The position numbers and the translations under genes are program-made. This document shows positions 12,078 through 24,238 of a stretch of DNA of 64,000 nucleotides, piece after piece. Under the pieces are notes generated by a model. It worked only from the letters and a program-made list of their open reading frames with translations, was not told where the DNA came from and made no database searches. The stretch covers positions 38,495,519 to 38,559,518 of the forward strand of contig CM019072.1 in the NCBI GenBank assembly GCA_009667805.1. The letters are read 5' to 3'. Position 1 is the stretch's first letter; each line of letters starts with the position of its first letter. This DNA comes from Leptobrachium leishanense. Taxonomy: Eukaryota; Chordata; Amphibia; Anura; Megophryidae.

Positions 12078-13902
12078 TAGGGTTGCACCGATACCGATAC
12101 TAGTATCGGTATCGGGGCCGATACTGGGTACTGCAGGAGTACTTGGTACTCGTGCAGTACCCCCCGATATTTTTTCCGATACCGGAAGCCGGCATTGAGC
12201 CGGCATCCGAGGGGCTGCGGCTGCTGTCCGAATGCTCTATCGCCATTCGGACAGCCGCCCCTGGAGCTCTCTGCGATACTTACCTTCCTGGGCGCCGCCG
12301 GGAATGTCTCCGCGCGTGCGCTCGTTGGAAGGACCCCAGCCGCGACCACGTGGGACCATGTGATCACGGCTCGGGTCCTTCCAACGAGCGCACGCGCGGA
12401 GACATGCCCGGCGTCGCCCAGGAAGGTAAGTATAAACACACTAAGCACCTGCAGGGCCTGTGCGAATGCCGATTAAATGCTCTATCTGCATTCAGACAGG
12501 CCCTGCAGCTGCTCTCTGCGACGATACATACCTTCCTGGGCGACGCCGGGAAAGTTTCCCCGCGTGCGCTCGTTGGAAGGACCCCAGCCGTGATCACATG
12601 GTCCCACGTGGTCGCGGCTGGGGTCCTTCCAACGAGCGCGGAGACATTCCCGGCGGCGCCCAGGAAGGCAAGTATCGTTGGGGGGGGGGCATACCCATCT
12701 GTGAGCTGGGGGGGGCATACCCATCTGTGAGCTGGGGGGGCATACCCATCTGTGAGCTGGGGGGGCATACCCATCTGTGAGCTGGGGGGGCATACCCATC
12801 TGTGAGCTGGGGGGGGCATACCCATCTGTGAGCTGGGGGGGGCATACCCATCTGTGAGCTGGGGGGGGGCATACCCATCTGTGAGCTGGGGGGGGCATAC
12901 CCATCTGTGAGCTGGGGGGGGCATACCCATCTGTGAGCTGGGGGGGGCATACCCATCTGTGAGCTGGGGGGGGCATACCCATCTGTGAGCTGGGGGGGGG
13001 CATACCCATCTGTGAGCTGGGGGGGCATACCCATCTGTGAGCTGGGGGGGCATACCCATCTGTGAGCTGGGGGGGCATACCCATCTGTGAGCTGGGGGGG
13101 GCATACCCATCTGTGAGCTGGGGGGGGCATACCCATCTGTGAGCTGGGGGGGGCATACCCATCTGTGAGCTGGGGGGGCATACCCATCTGTGAGCTGGGG
13201 GGGGCATACCCATCTGTGAGCTGTGGGGGGGCATACCCATGTGTGAGCTGGGGGGGCATACCCATGTGTGAGCTGGGGGGGGCATACCCATGTGTGAGCT
13301 GGGGGGGGGCATACCCATGTGTGAGCTGGGGGGGGGCATACCCATGTGTGAGCTGGGGGGGGCATACCCATGTGTGAGCTGGGGGGGGCATACCCATGTG
13401 TGAGCTGGGGGGGGGGCATACCCATGTGTGAGCTGGGGGGCATACCCATGTGTGAGCTGGGGGGGCAAATCCATGAGTGAGCTGCTGGGGCAAATCCATG
13501 TGTGAGCTGCTGGGGCAAATCCATGTGTGAGCTGCTGGGGCAAATCCATGTGTGAGCTGCTGGGGCAAATCCATGTGTGAGCTGCTGGGGCAAATCCATG
13601 TGTGAGCTGCTGGGGCAAATCCATGTGTGAGCTGCTGGGGCAAATCCATGTGTGAGCTGCTGGGGCAAATCCATGTGTGAGCTGCTGGGGCAAATCCATG
13701 TGTGAGCTGGGGCAGTATGAATATAATATATATAAATAATCGGGGGGGGATATACATGTGAGCTGGAGGCATTTTTATATGGTCTGTTCTTATTGGAAAG
13801 AGTCACATGACATTAAAGAAAAGTATCGGTACTTGGTATCGGTGAGTACTTTTAAAAAGTATCGGTACTCGGTCTTAAAAAAGTGGTATCGGTGCATCCC
13901 TA
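12078..13902. mobile_element. hAT MITE carrying a 1-kb minisatellite (sister of 6929-8089)
   Basis: The element has the same termini (TAGGGTTGCACCGATACC / GGTATCGGTGCATCCCTA), the same left GC-rich modules and the same right-end sequence AGTATCGGTACTCGGTC as the 6929 copy. The flanks AGGGTCCT and GTTAAAAA do not match, so the original target duplication is lost or one edge has recombined. Confidence 0.85.
12680..13720. repeat. 25-27-bp G-rich minisatellite in the MITE
   Basis: About 40 units fall into three consecutive blocks: CATACCCATCTGTGAGCTG with G-runs (12680-13230), CATACCCATGTGTGAGCTG with G-runs (13230-13460), and CAAATCCATGTGTGAGCTGC with TGGGG (13465-13715). Unit length varies with the G-run. 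Frames of up to 480 residues on the minus strand are by-products of the stop-free unit. Confidence 0.95.
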
Positions 13903-14388
13903 GTTAAAAAGACTTGACCCGAGTGTGAGAGGCAGTGGGCTTGGGCAAAAGACATGACTTGAGTGTGGGAGGGAGTGTGTGGGAAGGGACCAGGCCAACG
14001 GGAGAAAATGACAACTCCAGAACAAAGGATGGCCGGGAGGTTGGGGTGGTGACAAAGGACTCCAGCTTCAAGTAAGGCTAAAACACCAGCGGTACAGCGT
14101 CCATACCCAGTGGCAGTATCCCAGGGTTTGTGTTCTATTGCTTCCACAATCGTAAACTAAATAAAAACAATCTGGTTATGTCTGACATAAACCTAGACCT
14201 AAAATCATAGAGTAAAGCTGCGACACGTCTTCTCCATTTAGCTCCAAAGCCGTATAAGAGGTTATCAAGTTGAACTCTGAATCTAAACAGTGTGTGCTGT
14301 ACACATAGATTAAAAAGCGACAGCCGATCAGTTGTCAACTATTCTCATTATCGATTATCTTCATTTTTGATTAGTTGTTTCAGCCCTA

Positions 14389-14940
14389 GTCAGAACTAGA
14401 ACACAGACCCTAGGATACTGCCACTTAATAGAGGCTCTGTAACGTTTGTGTTTTATCCTTACTTGGAGCCCTGTACCACCCTCCCTTTCTCTGGTCTGTT
14501 CCCTTCCCCAAACTCCCTCCTCTCGCACTTGGGTCAGGTCCCTTGCCAAACTCCCTCCCACCACTCCGTTAATTCATAAAATTATTTTATAGCGACACTA
14601 GGCACATGGACCACTTTAGCATATTAAACGTGATAAGGCTGGGTGGAGTGTCCCACCTTCTAACCACGCTTTAAGTGCTGAATTCACAAAGTCTATGTGA
14701 AGGGCTCATAGTAGCGTTCTTTTGGGGAGAAAGCAGACATGGGCTTAAACTGTGCATTCGGCACCAGTCCATCACTCCGACCAGGCACTCGCAAACCTGG
14801 TGTGTGAAAAATGCAGAAGTTACATTAGAAGCGCAATGTGCATTTTCGCTAAGGAAAGTCTATATTTTTTATTTGATGGCTCAAACTGAAAAATGATCGG
14901 CCAACTAATCGATGAAAATAATAGTTAGTTGCAGCCCTAA
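14389..14940. repeat. Half of a second hAT-like element
   Basis: The right end reads TTAGTTGCAGCCCTAA, the mirror of the TAGGGCTGCAAC termini of the neighbouring element. Its interior around 14700-14830 resembles, in inverted order, the DNA near 10680-10800. A matching left end was not found, so this is a truncated or rearranged copy. Confidence 0.5.
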
Positions 14941-15460
14941 AGTGCCAACAAGTTACATAGTGCTGTACAAAGGGTCAGACAACAAATAGACACAGTAGTG
15001 GGGAGAACTTTGTTCAAGAGCCAATATAGAAAATAAAAAAATAAAAGATAAATTACATTAGTATTAGAATGTATTGCATGGTATAAAGTACAGATTATTA
15101 AAAGATGCAAAACACCAACTAAACTGAATCTGTATGAACAGTGGTTATAACAAAAGGTGAGCAAATGCACAGATTTTGAGTAAAGCTGCACTGGTTCGCA
15201 ACAAGAGATAGGAGCTTGTGGCTACCCGTCCCCTTTTTTTATTTGTCAAGAACTGGCCTAAACATGTCGTAGGTCTTCTCTCAAATTTGAACAATGGTAT
15301 GATGAGCTTGCGCAGCTGGTAAAAGTAGGAATGTCCCGATAGATCACTTTGAGCCGACAATCTGATCTGAGTCGCACGGTAATAGGGATCAGCCGACACA
15401 GACGGACCGTCGACTTGGCCTCCAAAAGAATGCCAGGGGGCTTGGATATTGTTGTGGCGT
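14941..15460. other. Non-coding stretch without recognisable content
   Basis: AT-rich DNA; no gene, terminal repeats or tandem array was seen. Confidence 0.5.
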
Positions 15461-15464
15461 CTTC

Positions 15465-15795
15465 CCTGCATGCTGGCATGTCCCCTAGCACGCAGCCGAT
15501 GACGGGAGGTTGGAGGGTATGTCCCCTAGCACGCAGCCCCTCAGGGGATCCTGGGAGGTTGGAGGGTATGTCCCCTAGCACGCAGCCCCTCAGGGGATCC
15601 TGGGAGGTTGGAGGGTATGTCCCCTAGCACGCAGCCCCTCAGGGGATCCTGGGAGGTTGGAGGGTATGTCCCCTGGCACACAGCCCCTCAGGGGATCCTG
15701 GGAGGTTGGAGGGTAAGTCCCCTAGCACACAGCCCCTCAGGGGATCCTGGGAGGTTGGATGGCATGTCCCCTAGCACGCAGTCCCTCAGGGGATG
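15465..15795. repeat. 49-bp minisatellite
   Basis: About six units of 49 bp contain TCCCCTAGCACGCAGCCCCT, CAGGGGATCCTGGGAGG and TTGGAGGGTATG. The first unit is shorter, the last diverged. Each unit includes the palindromic pair CCCCTCAGGGG. The frame through it is accidental. Confidence 0.95.
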
Positions 15796-15951
15796 GTAGG
15801 TGGTTTGCTGGAGTGCAGACAATCAGTACTTTATGCAGCCAAAGTTTCTTTTTTTCTTATTAATTGTCACCGTTCCAAGACCCACCCTGCATCATATCCT
15901 TTCAGAGCAGTATGACTGACTATACGTTGAGAACTGGGATATACAGTTGTG

Positions 15952-17555
15952 TTCAAAATTATTCAACCCCCACTGAAATTGAGTGTTTTGGCCAGTTTGA
16001 CATTGATTTTGATCATTCAGTCATCTTGCTCACAATTAAATCAAAGAGGCACGTGTAGGTCAGACAAATATAACATAACATTTATAATGAAATAACCACA
16101 AATGTCTTTTCTGTGCTCACATCATCATCAGTTTTATTCAACCCCCAAGTGACATTCAATCTTAGTACAACATCCTTTTACAGTTATAACAGCTTTTAAA
16201 CGTGAAGCATAGCTTGACACAAGTGTCTTGCAGCGATCTACGGGTATCTTCGCCCATTCGTCATGGGCAAAAGCCTCCAGTTCAGTCACATTCTTAGGCT
16301 TGCGCACTGCAACTGCTTTCTTTAAGTCCCACCAGAGGTTCTCAATCGGATTTAAATCAGGTGACTGCGATGGCCACTCCAAAATGTTCCAGCCTTTAAT
16401 CTGCAACCATGCTCTAGTGGACTTGGAGGTATGCTTGGGATCATTGTCCTGTTGAAAGGTCCAACGTCTCCCAAGCCTCAGGTTTGTGACGGACTGCATC
16501 ACATTGTCATCCAATATCTCCTGGTACTGAAGAGAATTCATGGTACCTTGCACACGCTGAAGCTTCCCTGTACCTGCAGAAGCAAAACAGCCCCAAAGCA
16601 TGATTGACCCCCGCCATGCTTCACAGTAGGCAAGGTGTTCTTTTCTTCATAGGCCTTGTTCTTCCTCCTCCAAACATAGCGTTGATCCATGGGCCCAAAC
16701 AGTTCTAATTTTGTTTCATCAGTCCACAGAACACTATCCCAAAACTTCTGTGGTTTGTCCACATGACTTTTGGCATACTGCAGTCGACTCTTCTTATTCT
16801 TTGGAGACAGCAAGGGGGTGCGCCTGGGAGTTCTGGCATGGAGGCCTTCATTACGCATTGTGCGCCGTATTGTCTGAGCTGAAACTTCAGTACCCACACC
16901 TGACAAATCTTTTCTCAGTTCCTCAGCAGTCACACGGGGACTTTTCTCCACTCTACGCTTCAGGTAGTGCACAGCAGTCGAAGTCAGCATCTTCTTTCTG
17001 CCACGACCAGGTAGCGTTTCAACAGTGCCCTTTGCCTTGAATTTGCGAATGATGCTTCCTATGGTCTCTCTTGGTATGTTTAACATCTTTGCAATCTTCT
17101 TATAGCCATTGCCCTTCCTGTGAAGGAGTAATCACCTCTTCTCTTGCCTTCCTGGACCATTCTCTTGACTTCACCATGTTTGTAACCACACCAGTAAATG
17201 TCTAGAAGGAGCTGAGTATCACAGTCATTTTAAAGCTGCCTAATTGGTGCTTATTATGCTTTATTGCTGCTCCGTGACATCCACAAGTGTTTTCAATACC
17301 TGATTGAAAACACTTGAATGAACCTCTGTTCTTCAGAGTGGTAGTCTTTAAGGGGTTGAATAATTGTGTCAATGAAGAATTCACAAAAGAAACATTTACT
17401 ACTGTATTACAAAACCAGTTGATGTCATTTTAGTTGCATATGGTTCTTTAAAAAGTCCTTGTAGGATTTCATTCTGAATACAATTACAAATGTACACTAA
17501 ATTCCCTAAAACCCTTTACAGCATTGGGGGTTGAATAATTTTGAACACAACTGTA
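15952..17555 (-). mobile_element. Tc1-like DNA transposon
   Basis: The inverted ends CAGTTGTGTTCAAAATTATT and AATAATTTTGAACACAACTG are flanked by TA on both sides (15952-15953, 17554-17555), the duplication of Tc1/mariner elements. At 1.6 kb the length is that of a full element. A transposase relic fills the centre on the minus strand. Terminal repeats of about 30 bp are nearly identical, indicating modest age. Confidence 0.95.
16134..17177 (-). pseudogene. Tc1 transposase, frameshifted
   Basis: The protein would cut and paste the element through a DDE RNase-H-like domain. The N-terminal helix-turn-helix part (NIPRETIGSIIRKFKAKGTV) and all three catalytic blocks are visible: WTDETK near 16715, DNDPKHT near 16440 and NPIENLW near 16340. 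The reading jumps frame near 16600, where a G-run follows KHGGG, and again near 17110-17130, downstream of a probable start at 17177. Two pieces of 182 and 155 residues remain of a normal length near 340. No active product is expected. Confidence 0.9.
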
Positions 17556-18000
17556 CAACTACAGCAAATACAGATCATGCGGCAGTTGTGGATATAAGGA
17601 TAGGAACTTCCCACAAACTGCTGAACTGTAATCACACGGCTGCAAATACCAGAAACCTTCTGCTTAGCCGGTACCTTCCCTCCAATCTCAATAGCATTAA
17701 TGACCATTAACAGTTTCGCAGGCAGCAAACACAAATGATAAAACATACAATAAATTCTCTCTTCATCAGAGACTCTGTATTAGGGGAAAAAAACACCCAG
17801 TGATATTGTAACATTAGGTTATAAAGTGTGAAATAAAAGTGTAAAAAAGATGCATTCCACCGCAAACATATCCGGGCGCTACTTAAGGGTTTAACCCACT
17901 CCCATATCAACAGGAAAAAAGACCTGTTGGGAAACAAGTTTGTTTATTACCCTCAGTTTTGCCACAGGAGAAATAAAACCGCGTCGGCATGCACCACTAA
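17556..18000. other. Non-coding stretch
   Basis: No gene or repeat boundary recognised. Confidence 0.5.
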
Positions 18001-18407
18001 GGCCGGTGTCAGATGACGCAGTGCGAACGCGTGCAGCCGCACTAAATCACGGCAGTAGAAGCAGCACATGACGGCCAATATACGAAGTACGGCCGCACGA
18101 AAGTTCGGCCGGGCAACACAAGCGGCAAACAAACGCATTTTTTCGAGAACGTGAAACCGCTAGTACTGACGTACAGAGTGCACTGCGTCCGCTAGTGGCG
18201 TGTGATTAGGAGACGTCAGACGCTGCCGATGTCCGGCCAACATAACATCCAGAGGCATAAAGTGTTTTATTGATGATCCGTACAAAATCACGGATGAAAA
18301 TGCGCATCGTATGACCGCTATCGCGTATTCCGTGAAAAACTACGTCCATTCGTTCGAACGCACTTTTTCACAGACAACGTGAAAAATGCATTCGTCTGAC
18401 CCTAGCC
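18001..18407. mobile_element. Harbinger-like MITE, copy 1
   Basis: The ends are GGCCGGTGTCAGATGACGC and GTCTGACCCTAGCC, flanked by TAA on both sides. The same family occurs at 32128-32538, 32740-33150 and 53157-53576. TAA/TTA duplications of 3 bp are typical of the PIF/Harbinger superfamily. Non-coding. Confidence 0.8.
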
Positions 18408-18413
18408 TAAATC

Positions 18414-19280
18414 AGGCGGTCTCAGAGCATACTCTCTATGTGCTGACCGATCTGGTGCCAGCAGCCAGGAAATTCAAAATCCTGGCTGGTGCGGTGGAGG
18501 AAACACTTCCACTTCATCCAGCTTTTCTGCCAGATCGGGGGAGCTGGGGGTGGAGAACGGAGCAGACTCTCACTCTACACATCCTAAACCACGTTAAATA
18601 GATATCGTGGTCAGGAGGAGTAGAATGCGCCTTCTACTTTGATGATCTATTACAAACCAAGCAAAAGTAATGCTGGTGCTTACGTGATACTATGTCGCCT
18701 TTTCACAGTGAGAAATAATTGTGTTTACAACAATATAACCCATGAATCAAATAAAAATAAACGCACACGGCAAGTGATCAAACAACCAGTAATTAAAGTG
18801 AATACACTAGTATAGGTGATGCTGCAGGATGTTCTATGCCATTCGTGAGGTGGGTGTGCCTTGAAGACGCAGAGCATTCTGGTACGCCCCGCTGACTTCA
18901 ATGGGCCGCCTCTGCCGCTCCTCGCAGCTGGCACACGCCATTGGCTGTAGTGGGACGGCCTAAACTCAAACCGTCCCCCTTCAGCCAATGACGCATGTTG
19001 GCTGCGTGGGCAGACCTAATCAGAGGCCCCCTCCTGACGGGCAACACCTGCCTGTTGTGAAGGGGTTAAGTCTAGAGCTAGATGAAAAAAATTGTATGGT
19101 CTGCAATCCCTTATGTTGGGAAATGTTAAGGGGGGGGGGTTCTTTCCATTCCACCCCTTTTAGTAAAATATATATATATATATACACATATATACAGTCA
19201 GAGGGTTCACATATAAAAACGCAACGGCTGCGGCCTGAATTTAGCTTTACAGAAGAAAACAGACACAGGGTTAGTCAGAG
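18414..19280. other. Non-coding stretch with short simple repeats
   Basis: A G-run at about 19129-19139 and a (TA)n tract at 19170-19196 are the only distinct features. No gene supported. Confidence 0.5.
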
Positions 19281-19284
19281 AGCG

Positions 19285-19415
19285 TGAAAAGCTGGAGAAT
19301 GACTGGATAAGTGAAAATTCTAGGTCAAAATAGCCAAACCAGAAAAATTCTCCCCTTTCATCTCACTTTCCAAATCGGCTATTTTGACCTAGAATTTTTC
19401 ATTCTCCGGCTTACG
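19285..19415. repeat. Foldback hairpin repeat
   Basis: The arms carry AAATTCTAGGTCAAAATAGC (about 19315) and its reverse complement GCTATTTTGACCTAGAATTT (about 19378), with further pairing of GGAGAATG and CATTCTCC outside. A loop of about 40 bases separates them. Confidence 0.8.
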
Positions 19416-19445
19416 CAAAATAGAATGAGTCACATAAAATTCGAA

Positions 19446-19665
19446 GGCTCGTGTCAGGCAAGCGCTCCAAGTGCGCCCGTACTACGTGCGTGCCACCTGG
19501 CGTGTTGCAGCGTTGTGACGCTGCCGCGTGACAGTCAGTCGTGCTGCAATCCTCCCCGTCTAACTGCAGTCAGCGAGATGGCCAGACGGGCGTCAGAGTG
19601 GAAGGAACATCCACTCTCACGGATGTTCCTTCCGCTCTTAAAAACCGCTCGTCTGACACTAGCCT
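19446..19665. mobile_element. Harbinger-like MITE, diverged family member
   Basis: Left end GGCTCGTGTCAGGC and right end GTCTGACACTAGCC are inverted copies related to the 18001 family. The right flank is TAA; the left flank is GAA, a probable mutation. A strong internal inverted repeat GGAACATCC / GGATGTTCC lies at 19605-19630. Confidence 0.6.
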
Positions 19666-20397
19666 AAATTAACACTCTAGGTTTAAAATGGGAAGGGGGA
19701 ACAGAGCGGTATAAATGAAACCATCACCCCCTCCCATTTTAAAGCTTACACGCTTTCCAGTGCAGCGCTGGCTCTCCATCTCAAGACACACGGCCCAGTC
19801 AATCGAAAGAGGTGAAGCCAAATCGGTTCCAGACTACTGGTACCAATGGCTGAAGCTCAATGAGCCCTCATTAGTCTGATCTATTAGAAGGAACTATAAC
19901 CCTGCTATAATCAATCCTCCAAGAGCACCCCCAGAGAGGGGAGAGGACGCGTAGGGCACGGTGACTAGTCACAATGCCTAGAGTGTCCCTTTAAGCCTTG
20001 AAATTCATGTTGTAAGCCACCACTGGTATTTGCATCACAGAAATCTCCTTATAACAACATGGAGGTGCTGATTATCTGCGTAATCATCCTTGCAAGAGCG
20101 CACCTTCGACATAAAAATCAGTATTAACACAATAGCTGGAAGCACTTTTTTTTGCATTATCGGGATCCATGCCATGTTTCACAACGAGCGAAAAAAAAAA
20201 TAATATCTGCTTCCTTTTTCAGATTTATGTAAAACTTCCCCTTTCTGGTCCTGGAATTTCAAGAAATCTTGTACTGAAGAAAATCTGCCTGTATAAGAAA
20301 CGCAAAGAACCACAAAATAACAATTCCATACAAAGGATATTGCTCTAATAATGATTCTCCATCTCACTGACCACGGTGGATTTTCTCACTCTACTGT
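19666..20397. other. Non-coding stretch
   Basis: A single T2-like end (AGAGTGTCCCTTTAA) lies at about 19980-19994. No gene seen. Confidence 0.5.
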
Positions 20398-20403
20398 AGC
20401 GTT

Positions 20404-20545
20404 TCCCAAACCTGTCCATAGGACTTGCCGACAGGCCAGGTTTGCAGATATCTGAAGCACAGCACAGGTGATAGGATTTGCTGCTCAGTGATTGCAGGCT
20501 CAGTCTGCATTTCCCCAAGGTGATCCTTAAAACCTGGCCGGATTA
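20404..20545. mobile_element. Truncated hAT MITE (CAGTGTTTCCCAAAC family)
   Basis: GTTTCCCAAACCTGTCC and the following sequence match the complete copy at 21417-21593 (TGCATTTCCCCAAGGTGATC, GCTCAGTGATTGCAGG). The right end is replaced by a poly-A tract. Confidence 0.65.
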
Positions 20546-20635
20546 AAAAAAAAAAAAAAAAATCAGACCGCCAGGGAGGTTTTTAAATTTCTTGTCCAAA
20601 AGTGGTCTATCCACCCCCCCCCCCCTCCAGCGATA

Positions 20636-20976
20636 TCCTGAGTGTGGCTCGGGGATAAATTCCTATGCTGGAAGCGGTGACCCTGAGCCACACTCGTGAT
20701 GCCGCTGGATACGTCACCTGTCCCTATGCTCCCTCGATGTCCCCAGCTGCCTCCTCCGGTAATCGCAACATCATACTTCCTGGTTCCCTCCTCGAGAGAA
20801 GGGAACCAGGAAGTTTAAACACCGCGATTGCCGGAGGAGACTGCGGGGGATCAGCGATGGAGCGCAGAGAGAGGTGATGTATCCAGCCCGAGTGTGTCTC
20901 GGGGTTACCGTTTTCGGCGGTGAAATTTAACCCCGAGACGCACTCGGAATAACAGTCAGGGAGGGTTAAAGGGTCC
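20636..20976. repeat. Palindromic dispersed element (copy 2)
   Basis: It shares block order with the copy at 1-320, including GTGTGGCTCGGGGATAA, GAACCAGGAAGT inverted pairs and the end CAGGGAGGGTTAA. A further end, CGCCAGGGAGG, occurs just upstream at 20569. Confidence 0.6.
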
Positions 20977-21416
20977 CGAGGGGAGGTTTGGGAAAAACTG
21001 ATGCACTGGATGCAGATCAAGCCAGACACCACTTCAAGGGGCATTCTAGAAGTTTTTAAAGTAACTTAATAAATCCAGTCCCTATTCCTCTGTTGCTGGT
21101 AAAAGGGAGACAAGTGGGAAAAATTTATTTAAAAAAAATTGAGCAAGCCGATTTCCTACAGTCTCCCTTTTAGCGCATCCATTCCACACGAGAAGCTTTA
21201 TTAGCGGCTGCTTATGGAAAGAAACAGGAGGGGCAATCTAATACCGGCAGCATCGATCCAGCAGGTATGGGCTCCTGGAGTCCAGTACGCCCCAGCAGCA
21301 AACTCTCATTCAAGGGATCTTACAGGAGCTGCAGATGAAGCAGAGGGACACTGGGAACTATTTGTTTCCAGTCTACTGCAGCTCAAGGCAGCAGCGGATA
21401 GAGTCACCCTCTACAC
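20977..21416. other. Non-coding stretch
   Basis: No gene or element boundary recognised. Confidence 0.5.
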
Positions 21417-21593
21417 CAGTGTTTCCCAAACCTGTCCTCGGGACCCTCAACCAGGCCAGATTTTACAGATCACCTTGGGGAAATGCAGACTGAATCCTGC
21501 AATCACTGAGCAGCAAATCAGATCAACTGTGCTTCACATATCTGGAAAACCTGGCGAGGCCGTGGGTCCTGAGGACAGGTTTGGGAAACACTG
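21417..21593. mobile_element. Complete 177-bp hAT MITE
   Basis: Inverted ends CAGTGTTTCCCAAACCTGTC and GACAGGTTTGGGAAACACTG are perfect. The 8-bp duplication CTCTACAC flanks it exactly (21409-21416 and 21594-21601). Confidence 0.95.
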
Positions 21594-21785
21594 CTCTACA
21601 CTGTCGGATGGGAGGTAAGTAAGGGATATTTGGGGAGGGTTACCGTGTTAATTCATTTTGTAAAAGCAAAGTCACGTGACGCCAGGTCCTCTGAGTCTGT
21701 ATTTCTTAGAAAAATCTACCTAGAAGTGTCTCACTCTTCTGCTCCGAGGCACCATTTCTCACCTCCATGCAAAGTATAGGAGACA

Positions 21786-22401
21786 TTAAAGGGACACTCT
21801 AGGCAACATGACCACCTAAGCTATTTTAGGTGGTCATGATGCCCGGAGTATCCCGCCCTCTGTCCCCCCTCCCTCCGCTCAGCGGTTCAGCTGAAAATGC
21901 TGAAAACAGCTGAGAGAGGCGGAGAACTTTACTCCGCCCTCCCAGCTGTCAGTCAGCAGAGCGGGAATCATAATTCCCGCTTCTGCTGACTTTTGCCGAG
22001 TAGGAGACGTCATCGCGCTTTCAGCGCGATGACGTCTCCTACTCCCCGCAGAAGCTGGCGGCTCCCTCTGAGGGTTAGTGTTGCGCACATCCTCTTGCGC
22101 GCAACACTAATCCTCAGAGGGAGCCGGGAGGAAGCCTGCCGATTGGCTGGCTTATGTGAGAGGCGCGCATGCGCGCTTCTCACGTAAACCAGAAGCCAAG
22201 ACGCAGCAAGAAGAAGGACGGGAGCGGAAGAGAAGGGAGGCGAGTATAAAAAAAAAAAACGCCGCTGGAAACAAGAGGATTTTAAAAGGTAAGTATTGCA
22301 GTTACAAGAAAGAAAAAAATAAGTTTTATTAAGGGAATAGGGATAGGTTAGGGGAAAAAAACGGGGGGGGGGAGGGATTTTTTGTTAGAGTGTTCCTTTA
22401 A
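21786..22401. mobile_element. T2-type MITE with TTAAAGGRR ends
   Basis: Starts TTAAAGGGACACTCTAGGC and ends AGAGTGTTCCTTTAA. A TTAA duplication with TTAAAGG(R)(R) ends is the description of the T2 MITE group known from Xenopus. Strong internal palindromes occur at 21995-22045 (GACGTCATCGCGC / GCGCGATGACGTC) and 22060-22125. A sister copy in opposite orientation lies at 34292-34910. Confidence 0.85.
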
Positions 22402-22797
22402 AGCAGGGATGCACCATGTCCGGGTCACAAAACTTTACGGCAATAGCAGAATAGCTTATTGAGCCGTTATATTGGCTCCAGCCGAAATCTTAAAAGACAA
22501 CAGGGTAACAGGGCATTGAATTCTGTGTTGTTTAACTGTGATAGCTGGGGCAACAGATGCAATTTTTGGTGGCATTTATTTAATTTATTGTATTCATCAT
22601 GATCTAAGGGGAGTTGATACAAAGACGCACAGGATTGCTTTCTGCTGGATATATTATTTACAGAGCAGGAAGTTTGCAACATTGCTTCATTTTAAATTGT
22701 ATCAATAAAGATTGACGCATTTGGAAAACTCAAGGTTTGCATTTCCTCATTTATAGATCAGGTTTCGGGACGACGATATGTACGAGACAGCACCCTA
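22402..22797. other. Non-coding stretch
   Basis: Nothing recognised. Confidence 0.5.
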
Positions 22798-24169
22798 TAC
22801 AGTCAGGTCCAGAAATATTGGGACAGCGACACAATTCTAACATCTTTGGCTCTATACACCACCACAATGGAGTTGGAATGAAACAAACACAATGTGCTTT
22901 AACTGCAGACTGTCTTCAGTTCCTGCTTGTTCTTGGGGCATTTTCCCTTCAGTTTTGTCTTCAGCAAGTGAAATGCTCAATGGGATTCAGGTCAGGTGAT
23001 CGACTTGGCCAATGCATAACATTCCACTTCTATCCCTTCAAAAACTCTTTGGTTGCTTTTGCAGTATGCTTTGGGTCATTTTCCATCTGCACTGTGAAGC
23101 GCCGTCCAATGAGTTCTGCAGCATTTGGCTGAATGTGAGCAGATAATATTGCCCGAAACACTTCAGAATTCATCCTGCTGCTTTTATCAGCAGTCATATC
23201 ATCAATAAATACAAGAGAACCAGTTCCATTGGCAGCCATACATTCCCACGCCATGACACTACCACCACCATGCTTCACTGATGAGGTGGTATGCTTAGGA
23301 TCATGAGCAGTTCCTTTCCTTCTCCATACTCTTCTCTTCCCATCACTCTGGTACAAGTTGATCTTGGTCTCATCTGTCCATAGGATCTTGTTCCAGAACT
23401 GTGAAGGCTTTGTTAGGTGTTGTTTGGCAAACTCTAATCTGGCCTTCCTGTTTTTGAGGCTCACCAGTGGTTTACATCTTGTGCTGAACCCTCTGTATTC
23501 ACTCTGGTGAAGTCTTCTCTTGATTGTTGACTTTGACACACATACACCTACCTCCTGGAGAGTGTTCTTGACCGGCCAATTGTTGTGAAGGGTGTTTTCT
23601 TCACCTGGGAAAGAATTCTTTGGTCATCCACCACAGTTGTTTTCCGTGGTGTTGCTTTGCTCTCCGGTGCGTTCCTTCTTTTTGAGAATGTTCCAAACAG
23701 TTGTTTTGGCCACGCCTAATGTTCTTGCTATCTCTCTGATGGGTTTGTTTTGTTTCTTCAGCCTAATGATGGCTTGCTTCACTGATAGTGACAGCTCTTT
23801 GGATCTCATCTTGAGAGTTGACAGCAACAGATTCCAAATGCAAATAGCACACTTGAAATGAACTCTGGACCTTTTATGTGCACATTGTAATTGGGGTAAT
23901 GAGGGAATATCACACACCTGGCCATGGAACAGCTGAGAAGCCAATTGTCCCATTACTTTTGGTCCCTTAACAAGTGGGAGGCACATCTGCAAACTGCTGT
24001 AAGTCCTACACCGTTCACCTGAGTTGGATGTACATACCCTCAAATTAAATCTGACAGTCTGCAGTTAAAGCACATTGTGTTTGTTTCAGTCCAACTCCAT
24101 TGTGGTGGAGTATAGAGCCAAAGATGTTAGAATTGTGTCGATGTCCCAATATTTATGGACCTGACTGTA
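22798..24169 (-). mobile_element. Second Tc1-like transposon with long inverted ends
   Basis: Ends CAGTCAGGTCCAGAAATATT and AATATTTATGGACCTGACTG are flanked by TA. The inverted repeats run for about 80 bp, through ACACAATTCTAACATC and the CACAATGGAGTTG block. It is a different Tc1 family from the one at 15952. It abuts the 2.1-kb minisatellite within about 70 bp. Confidence 0.95.
22975..24043 (-). pseudogene. Tc1 transposase, broken copy 2
   Basis: Pieces of the DDE transposase are visible on the minus strand: a helix-turn-helix part (RLKKQNKPIREIARTLG) in one frame at 23624-24043, and WTDETKINLYQ with ENDPKHTAKA in another at 23030-23539. A stop falls directly before the last block (SPDLNPIEH near 22990). 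The frameshift lies between 23540 and 23624. Non-functional. Confidence 0.85.
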
Positions 24170-24238
24170 GATGATAAAAGTGTGCAGCACAACAATTGTT
24201 TTGACAATCACAATTACCGTATGCCCCCAGATATATAG

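Larger units (their letters stand above)
10531..14388. mobile_element. hAT-like element with TAGGG-TGCAAC termini, host of nested insertions
   Basis: The left end is TAGGGTGCAACGATAATTTT, the right end GTTGTTTCAGCCCTA. Both sides carry the exact 8-bp duplication GTCAGAAC (10523-10530 and 14389-14396). The ends resemble the widespread non-autonomous hAT group with TAGGGCTGCAAC termini. Inside lie a possible LTR and the minisatellite-bearing MITE at 12078-13902. No transposase was recognised. Confidence 0.85.

Noticed and set aside
12364..13806. Frames of about 390-480 residues on the minus strand
   Set aside because: They are translations of the G-rich minisatellite in a hAT MITE.
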